The notes under the pieces are model-generated. The model ran no database searches. It was not told the DNA's origin and saw nothing but the letters and a program-made list of their open reading frames with translations. The position numbers were made by a program, and so were the translations under genes. This document shows positions 30,827 through 36,090 of a stretch of DNA of 36,090 nt, piece by piece (positions within the stretch are counted from its first letter, which is position 1; each line of letters opens with the position of its first letter). Origin of the DNA: Candidatus Peregrinibacteria bacterium (GTDB lineage Bacteria > Patescibacteriota > Gracilibacteria > UBA1369 > LOWO2-01-FULL-3); assembly GCA_030688025.1 (NCBI GenBank), contig JAUYJL010000014.1:1-36090 (forward strand), read 5' to 3'.

Positions 30827-31933
30827 ATGAAACTCTTTTGTTCACAGAGAGATTTGGATTCAGCTCTTAATATCGTAAACAAAGCGATAAGTCCAAATAA
30901 CACATTACCAGTTTTAAATAATATTTTAATAAAGGCTGAAAGTAAAAGACTTTATTTTTCTTCAACAAATTTAGAAATAGCTATAAGTTGTTCAATTTCC
31001 GCAGACATTAGAAGCGAAGGATCAATCACAGTTCCTGCGAAATTAATAACAAGTTATGTTTCTCTTTTATCAGATGAAAAAGTTGAAATGAGCGTCACAG
31101 AGGGGCTTAATTTAGCTATAAACTCAACATCTTCTTCCACAAAAATTAAATGTATTTCAGCGGACGAATTTCCTTTGATTCCAAAAATAGAAAAAGAACA
31201 AGAATTTTCTATAAAAAACTCAAAACTTTATGAGGCAATAACTGAAACCGTGTTTGCAGCATCTCTAAACACATCAAGGCCTGTTTTGTCAGGAGTTTAT
31301 TTATATTCAAAAGATAAAGAAGTGTGTTTTGCCGCTACAGACAGTTATAGATTGGCGGAAAAAACCGTAGGTGTAGAGAATAAACCAAACGGGAATATTT
31401 CTTGTATTATTCCAGCTAGAACAATGATGGAGCTATCTAAAATTATAAGTAAATCCGGAGATGATGAAGTTAAAATAAGTGTTTCCAAAAATCAAATATT
31501 GTTTTTAATTGGAGACACCGAGCTTATTTCAAGGCTTATAGAAGGGAAGTTTCCTGATTACGAAAAAATCATTCCAAAGGAAAATAAAACAAAACTTGAA
31601 ATTTCTACCGAAGACTTTTCTCTTGTGCTTAAAAGGGTTAGCCTTTTTGCCAGAGAAAACAATAATAGCGTGAAGCTTTCCGCCACAAACGATGGGAAAC
31701 TTACCGTTTCTTCCGAGGAAACCAAAGTTGGAGAAGAAAAAGCGGAAATCGCTATAAAAATCGAAGGTGATAATAATAAAATTTCCCTAAACGCTCAATA
31801 TTTACTTGATGTTTTAACTTACATAGGGGAGGATAAGGTTACATTCTCCCTGAACGATAATGTTTCTCCGGCAGTTATAAGGCCGGTTAAAGGGGATGAC
31901 TATGTTTACATTATAATGCCACTTAAGGCCTAG
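30827..31933 (+). CDS. dnaN: DNA polymerase III beta subunit (sliding clamp)
   Basis: Ring-shaped processivity clamp. 368 residues, full length, three repeated clamp domains. N-terminal MKLFCSQRDLDSALNIVNKA and NNTLPVLNNILIKAE; middle domain PVLSGVYLYSKDKEVCFAAT-DSYRLAEK; later LISRLIEGKFPDYEKIIP; third domain ends VIRPVKGDDYVYIIMPL, the standard C-terminal M-P-x-x-hydrophobic segment that forms part of the peptide-binding pocket. The start ATG 30827 fits the family. It is the first gene of a two-gene run with mfd (8 bp gap). No dnaA or recF is adjacent. Confidence 0.97.
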   Translation: MKLFCSQRDLDSALNIVNKAISPNNTLPVLNNILIKAESKRLYFSSTNLEIAISCSISADIRSEGSITVPAKLITSYVSLLSDEKVEMSVTEGLNLAINSTSSSTKIKCISADEFPLIPKIEKEQEFSIKNSKLYEAITETVFAASLNTSRPVLSGVYLYSKDKEVCFAATDSYRLAEKTVGVENKPNGNISCIIPARTMMELSKIISKSGDDEVKISVSKNQILFLIGDTELISRLIEGKFPDYEKIIPKENKTKLEISTEDFSLVLKRVSLFARENNNSVKLSATNDGKLTVSSEETKVGEEKAEIAIKIEGDNNKISLNAQYLLDVLTYIGEDKVTFSLNDNVSPAVIRPVKGDDYVYIIMPLKA

Positions 31934-31941
31934 ATCTTTAC

Positions 31942-34900
31942 ATGAAAAATATAATCTCCTTCTTTCCCGAGGGGGAGCTTAAAGAGGCTGCGGATCTTTT
32001 TGCGGGATCTAGTAATATTAGCTTTTCTGGTGCAGGAAATAGCTCTTCTAAGGCTATGTTGATTAGCCGAATATATGGGGACGCAAAAGTTGGGATTGGA
32101 AATAGTCTTTGGATTGTTAACGACCCAGGTGACCAACATCTTATTAAAAATGCTATAGAGATGTGGGGAGATAGAGAGGTTTTTATTTACAAAAAACGCG
32201 GGGACGACGAGAAGGCTTCTTTTCCAACATTAAGTAGTTTTGAGAGAGATAAACAACTTTCTGTTATAGAGTTTGTTTCTAGGGTTTTTACACACAAGAA
32301 TGCGGTTTTTGTTGTTGATTTTCTTTCTATTTTGCAAACTTTTCCAGACGCAAGAAGGCTTGATGAGACTAAAATTTCTTTAAAAAAGGGTGGAGAGATT
32401 GATCTTGTTTTGTTTGTGGAAAATCTTGTTAATTTGGGATACGAAATCACAGACGATAAGATTCTTAAAAAAGGCGAATATTATCGTGTTGGGGATAGTT
32501 TGTTAGTTTGGCCAATCAATAGTGAAAATGTTTTAAGAATTGAGTTTGGTTTTGATAAAATTGAGGATATGTTTTTTGTTGAAAACCTCGATTACTCTGT
32601 GCCACACAAAAGGCTTACCTCTGCCGATATTTTTCCGATAGAGTGTGACAGTGAGACTTCTGATGTTACAAATTTTTTTAGTAAAAAAGATTTAATAATT
32701 GACGACGAAATAGATGTTGTTGATGATTATTATGAGGTGTGGAATGAGTTTTTGGATAAAGCTACAGGGTTATGTAAAACAGTTTCTTTTTCTTCTTTTA
32801 ATGAAGACGAAAGGACACATTTACATTTACATTTTTTATCTGTTTTGAAGTACAGAAGTGCGTACGATTTAGCTAACGATATTCGTGATAAAATAGCCAA
32901 CAATTGGAAGATTTTATTCTTCACAAAAAATACAGAATACGTTCGAGGGCTTTTTACTGATCAAGGTGTTCCTTTTGTGGTTGGAATGAGTGATGTTAAC
33001 TTTGGAGGGAAGTCCGTTTTTCTTTTGAATGTCGAGAAGGAAGACTCTTTTCCTGTTTCTTTTCAAGCGCCGAAGCTAAAGGTTATTTTAATAAATGATA
33101 CTGACGTTTCTTTTGTTAAAGATGAGAAGAGAGCTAGAAACGTTTCGCGAAATATTTTTGATGACTTTTTAACAAGCCTTAAGTCTGGAGATTTTGTGGT
33201 ACATACTGACCACGGAATTGCGAAATTTATGGGGCTTGATCAAAAAACTGTTGATGGAATTACGAAAGAATATTTAAAGCTTGGGTATGCGGAAAACGAT
33301 AAACTTTTTGTGCCGATTGATCAGGCGGATAAGGTTAGTAAATATATCGGATCCGAGGAGTCTATGCCAAAACTTACGCGTCTTGGAAGCGCGGAGTGGA
33401 ACACAATTACAAGTAAAGTTCGAAAAGAAACACAGAAGATTGCGAAAGAACTTTTGAAGCTTTATGCGGAAAGGAGAACAGCGAAAGGTTTTGGTTTCAG
33501 TAAAGATATAGATTTGCAGGAAAAATTCGAAGAAACGTTTCCGTACGAGGAGACTCCGGGGCAAATAAAAGCCATAAATGACACTAAGGCTGATATGGAA
33601 AAACCTGTTCCTATGGATAGGCTTGTTTGTGGAGATGTTGGGTTTGGAAAGACCGAAGTTGCGATGAGGGCGGCGTTTAAAGCAATTCAAAGTAAGAAGC
33701 AAGTTGCGTTTATTTCGCCGATTACAATTTTGGCGGATCAGCATTATAAATCTTGCAAAAAAAGGATGGAACCTTTCAATATTCGCGTTGAAATGATGAG
33801 TCGTTTTAGGAGCGCCAAAGAGCAAAAAGAGACATTGGCAAGGCTTGCAAAAGGGGAAGTTGACCTTGTTGTCGGCACACATAGATTGATTCAGCCGGAT
33901 GTAAAATTTAAAGATCTTGGGCTTGTGATTATTGATGAGGAACAAAGATTTGGGGTAAAACAGAAAGAAAAATTTAAAGAACTCAGAAGGGAGGTGGATA
34001 TACTTACATTGACCGCCACACCTATCCCTAGGACTCTAAATATTTGTTTAAACAAGCTTAGGGATATAACAACGATAACGACTCCACCTTTTGGTCGATT
34101 GCCTATTATAACGGAAGTAAGGAAGTATTCTCCAAGTCTTGTTCGCGAGGCGATTTTGACTGAAGTTAAAAGAGGTGGGCAGGTTTATTTTTTACATAAC
34201 AGGGTTCAAACTATCGATAGTGTGGCGGATAAATTGCGTGCGCTTGTGCCGGAGGCGAGGTTTGGTGTTGCGCATGGAAAACTCGGAAGTGGAGATCTTG
34301 AAGATAGAATTATGTCGTTCAAAGAGGGAAAATTCGACGTTCTTGTAAGTTCGACAATTATTGAAAACGGAATTGATTTATCTAATGCGAATACATTGAT
34401 TGTGAATAATGCGGAGAGGTTTGGTTTGTCGCAATTATATCAATTACGTGGACGTGTTGGGCGCGGAAAGGCGCAAGCTTATGCGTATTTCTTGTATCAA
34501 GGGCAGAGGTTGAAGTTGGATGCGAAAAAGAGACTTCGTGCGATTGTTGAGGCTTCAGAGCTTGGAAGTGGATTCCAAATTGCAATGAAGGATCTTGAAA
34601 TTCGTGGAGCCGGAGACATTCTTGGGGCGAATCAGCATGGTGTTATAAATGTGGTTGGAGTTTCACATTTTATGAGGATGCTTAATCGTGCGGTTGAGGA
34701 TCTTAAGGCCGGCAGAATTGCTGATGGTGAAGAGGAAATAACGGATGTTACAGTTGAGCTTCCGGTTGAAGCGTATATTCCGGATGAGTATGTTCCTGAC
34801 GCAAAAGACAAGATTTCGGCTTATCAAAAGCTTTCTTCGGCGGATAGCGTTGAATACTTAAAAGATGTTCAGGAAGATATGATTGAGGATTATGGAAAAA

Positions 34901-35217
34901 TGCCCGAAGAGGTTAAAAATTTGTTTAATATCATTGAACTTAAGATTTTTGCGAAGGCGGCGGGATTGATTAATGTTAAAGCGGAAAGCGTGCCTATGAG
35001 TAAGGAAAAAGAGATTGTTTTGATTATGTCTAAGAAAGTTAAGCCTGCAAATATAATTAGCCTGCTTGAGTTTAATTCTAAGTGGATGATCTCAGGAACA
35101 CGGCTTAGAATAAACGTAAAAGACCTCGGGGTGGACTGGTTTGGTATGTTGAAAGAATGTGCAAAAGCTCTCGGTCAAAGTGCAAAACATGGAGCGAGAA
35201 GTGCAAAAGTAGAGTGA
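31942..35217 (+). CDS. mfd: Transcription-repair coupling factor Mfd
   Basis: Removes RNA polymerase stalled at DNA lesions and recruits UvrA. 1091 residues. The RNA polymerase interaction (CarD-like) domain is at about 410-480 (FVVHTDHGIAKFMGL, KEYLKLGYAENDKLFVPIDQ). The RecG-like translocase follows: Walker A CGDVGFGKTEVAMRAAF (near 565), ISPITILADQH, VDLVVGTHRLI, Walker B-type IIDEEQRFGVKQKEK, LTLTATPIPRTLN, VSSTIIENGIDL and QLRGRVGRGKAQAYAYFLY. The TRCF C-terminal domain (VELPVEAYIPDEYV) is present. The UvrB-like N-terminal third is poorly conserved, without a visible ATPase motif, which is normal for Mfd. It forms a dnaN-mfd transcript; a hairpin overlaps its stop. Confidence 0.96.
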   Translation: MKNIISFFPEGELKEAADLFAGSSNISFSGAGNSSSKAMLISRIYGDAKVGIGNSLWIVNDPGDQHLIKNAIEMWGDREVFIYKKRGDDEKASFPTLSSFERDKQLSVIEFVSRVFTHKNAVFVVDFLSILQTFPDARRLDETKISLKKGGEIDLVLFVENLVNLGYEITDDKILKKGEYYRVGDSLLVWPINSENVLRIEFGFDKIEDMFFVENLDYSVPHKRLTSADIFPIECDSETSDVTNFFSKKDLIIDDEIDVVDDYYEVWNEFLDKATGLCKTVSFSSFNEDERTHLHLHFLSVLKYRSAYDLANDIRDKIANNWKILFFTKNTEYVRGLFTDQGVPFVVGMSDVNFGGKSVFLLNVEKEDSFPVSFQAPKLKVILINDTDVSFVKDEKRARNVSRNIFDDFLTSLKSGDFVVHTDHGIAKFMGLDQKTVDGITKEYLKLGYAENDKLFVPIDQADKVSKYIGSEESMPKLTRLGSAEWNTITSKVRKETQKIAKELLKLYAERRTAKGFGFSKDIDLQEKFEETFPYEETPGQIKAINDTKADMEKPVPMDRLVCGDVGFGKTEVAMRAAFKAIQSKKQVAFISPITILADQHYKSCKKRMEPFNIRVEMMSRFRSAKEQKETLARLAKGEVDLVVGTHRLIQPDVKFKDLGLVIIDEEQRFGVKQKEKFKELRREVDILTLTATPIPRTLNICLNKLRDITTITTPPFGRLPIITEVRKYSPSLVREAILTEVKRGGQVYFLHNRVQTIDSVADKLRALVPEARFGVAHGKLGSGDLEDRIMSFKEGKFDVLVSSTIIENGIDLSNANTLIVNNAERFGLSQLYQLRGRVGRGKAQAYAYFLYQGQRLKLDAKKRLRAIVEASELGSGFQIAMKDLEIRGAGDILGANQHGVINVVGVSHFMRMLNRAVEDLKAGRIADGEEEITDVTVELPVEAYIPDEYVPDAKDKISAYQKLSSADSVEYLKDVQEDMIEDYGKMPEEVKNLFNIIELKIFAKAAGLINVKAESVPMSKEKEIVLIMSKKVKPANIISLLEFNSKWMISGTRLRINVKDLGVDWFGMLKECAKALGQSAKHGARSAKVE

Positions 35218-35244
35218 AAGTTTTGACTATTTCGTTAAAACTTT
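35217..35244. terminator. Hairpin between convergent mfd and aquaporin genes
   Basis: AAAGTTTT (35217-35224) and AAAACTTT (35237-35244) are perfect inverted repeats spanning both gene ends. It has no long T run, so a bidirectional terminator is only likely. Confidence 0.45.
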
Positions 35245-35850
35245 GAAGAACCAGGCGGCAACTACTCCTCCAATAATTGGCGCTAAAAAGTAAACAAAAT
35301 TTGTATAAGGTACGCCTACTCCTAAGGCGACTGCTGGATTTAGTGTGCCAAACGATAAGCCTCCCGTGAGCATTATTCCGATAAGTAGGGCGCTTCCGAT
35401 GACAATTCCGTAAACATCTTCTTTTACTTTTCCTGCAACCACTGTTGAAACTCCAAGTACTAATATTCCTGCGCCTACGGCTTCAGCTAACGCGATTTTC
35501 CATAAAACTACGTCTGTTGTTGCGCTTTCTACGCCGGTCGTTCCTCCCATGAAGCGTGTGCTGAAATAATATGCCAAGGCTCCACCAGCGAGTTGGAATA
35601 AAACATACATTAGCGCATCAAGTGGTTTGATTTTTTTAACACTGGCCATTGCGATTGTTACTGCTGGATTTAAATGTGCTCCACTAATCCCGCCTAAAAT
35701 GTAAACAAAAGTTCCAAGAGTAAGTCCTGCAAGAACCTGAGTTGGGACAGGCGTGCGGCTCATGATCGAAATTGCAACTACGGATGCTAAAACAAATGCA
35801 CCGAACATTTCGGCTATATATTTACGAAATTGAAGTTTTTGAGCTTTCAT
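35227..35850 (-). CDS. MIP-family channel (aquaporin/glyceroporin-like)
   Basis: 207 residues with six membrane helices and two half-helices bearing the NPA boxes: GAHLNPAVTIAM (about 59-70) and GTLNPAVALGV (about 168-178). The second box is normally NPAR; the Arg of the selectivity filter is Val here, so selectivity may differ from classic AqpZ. N-terminal KYIAEMFGAFVLASVVAIS and the inter-repeat symmetry are typical. Water, glycerol or other small neutral solutes are possible cargo. Transcribed alone, convergent with mfd. A minus-strand TTTACA-17-TTAAAT box pair lies at 35910-35882. Confidence 0.92.
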   Translation of the reverse strand: MKAQKLQFRKYIAEMFGAFVLASVVAISIMSRTPVPTQVLAGLTLGTFVYILGGISGAHLNPAVTIAMASVKKIKPLDALMYVLFQLAGGALAYYFSTRFMGGTTGVESATTDVVLWKIALAEAVGAGILVLGVSTVVAGKVKEDVYGIVIGSALLIGIMLTGGLSFGTLNPAVALGVGVPYTNFVYFLAPIIGGVVAAWFFKVLTK

Positions 35851-35881
35851 AGGAAATAGGTTAAATAATGAGGTTATGTTT

Positions 35882-35910
35882 ATTTAATCAGATTTTGTTG
35901 GTTCTGTAAA
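35882..35910 (-). promoter_or_regulatory. Possible promoter of the aquaporin gene
   Basis: Minus strand TTTACA (35910-35905), 17 bp, TTAAAT (35887-35882). Leader about 25 nt ending TTATTTAACCTATTTCCT, of the same style as other genes here. Confidence 0.4.
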
Positions 35911-35960
35911 TTGGCTGTGGGTGTGTTAGAATACATGCTGTATCTTGGCTTGTAGTAGTT

Positions 35961-36089
35961 TCAAACATTTAGGACAGTGTAGTTGAGTTTTTGTTTATGC
36001 AACTGGTATTTCAGGATTCCAAATTTCAATGGTGACATAAAATGTTTGGTTTTTTGTGGACGGTTTTCGTTGAAATATTTAAGTGTCTT
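35961..36089 (-). pseudogene. C-terminal tail of a probable DDE (rve/IS481- or IS3-like) transposase, cut by window edge
   Basis: On the minus strand an open frame enters from the right edge and ends at TGA 35963-35961, giving 42 residues: LKYFNENRPQKTKHFMSPLK followed by FGILKYQL. The Y-N-x-x-RP ... K-x-x-SP-x-F layout is the usual end of integrase-core transposases (YNxxRPHxxLGYxTPxEF). Only the end is visible, so family and integrity are uncertain. Confidence 0.45.
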
Positions 36090-36090
36090 T

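Noticed and set aside
33274-33945. 223-residue minus-strand open frame
   Set aside because: Antisense to the Mfd interaction domain and helicase motifs, which are clearly real.

Overview
The window looks like a piece of chromosome from a small-genome bacterium of the Candidate Phyla Radiation (Patescibacteria), most likely a Peregrinibacteria/Gracilibacteria-type lineage. This placement is inferred from gene content and style: low G+C, short intergenic gaps, divergent MEP-pathway enzymes, VanW, GerMN and SLH surface proteins, RNase Y, several toxin-antitoxin pairs and many lineage-specific hypotheticals. There is no rRNA gene here to prove it. TGA behaves as a stop codon (dxr, mfd), so the UGA=Gly code of some relatives is not in use.

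Layout. 1-113: tail of a probable IS110-type transposase. 187-8022: carB (a CAD/Bacteroidetes-like carbamoyl phosphate synthase), a 1177-residue unrecognised protein and pdxS. 8023-12735: an alpha/beta hydrolase, a membrane protein, an RHH-RelE type pair, pdxT, a small sigma-region-4-like protein, recR and a hypothetical. 12715-18854: three MEP isoprenoid loci (ispE, ispDF fusion, dxr), all on the minus strand and interleaved with a bPH membrane protein, a GerMN lipoprotein, an SLH protein and an orphan response regulator. 18932-19759: a UPF0175/PIN (DUF3368) pair behind a palindromic operator. 19794-19928: a striking nested inverted-repeat element. 19961-21215: the infC-rpmI-rplT operon with its terminator; infC lacks any ATG/GTG/TTG start. 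21250-26130: a cyclophilin lipoprotein, a RelBE-like pair, a MurF-like ligase, a small lipoprotein, holB and a TPR protein. 26127-30512: a pentapeptide-repeat protein and the minus-strand operon rny-ytxH-vanW. 30513-30826: an AT-rich gap with a DnaA-trio-like tract upstream of dnaN, a candidate replication origin. 30827-35217: dnaN-mfd. 35227-35850: an aquaporin-family channel. 35961-36089: tail of a probable DDE transposase.

Two expression features run through the window. First, nearly every gene I inspected has a good sigma70-type promoter (TTGACA-like, 16-18 bp, TATAAT-like), but none has a convincing Shine-Dalgarno sequence. Second, in several genes (carB, the bPH gene, ispDF, dxr, holB) the -10 box lies only 6-8 bp before the ATG, which predicts leaderless mRNAs. 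In others the short leader is AT-rich and often contains a TTAACCAAAT-like string. The promoters also decide several start codons (pdxS, recR, the 12412 gene, dxr, ispDF).

Functionally the window holds much of the MEP route (IspC/Dxr, IspD, IspE, IspF), the complete PdxS/PdxT vitamin B6 synthase, replication and repair genes (beta clamp, delta', RecR, Mfd), translation genes (IF3, L35, L20), RNA decay (RNase Y) and cell envelope genes. Both window edges carry transposase remnants.
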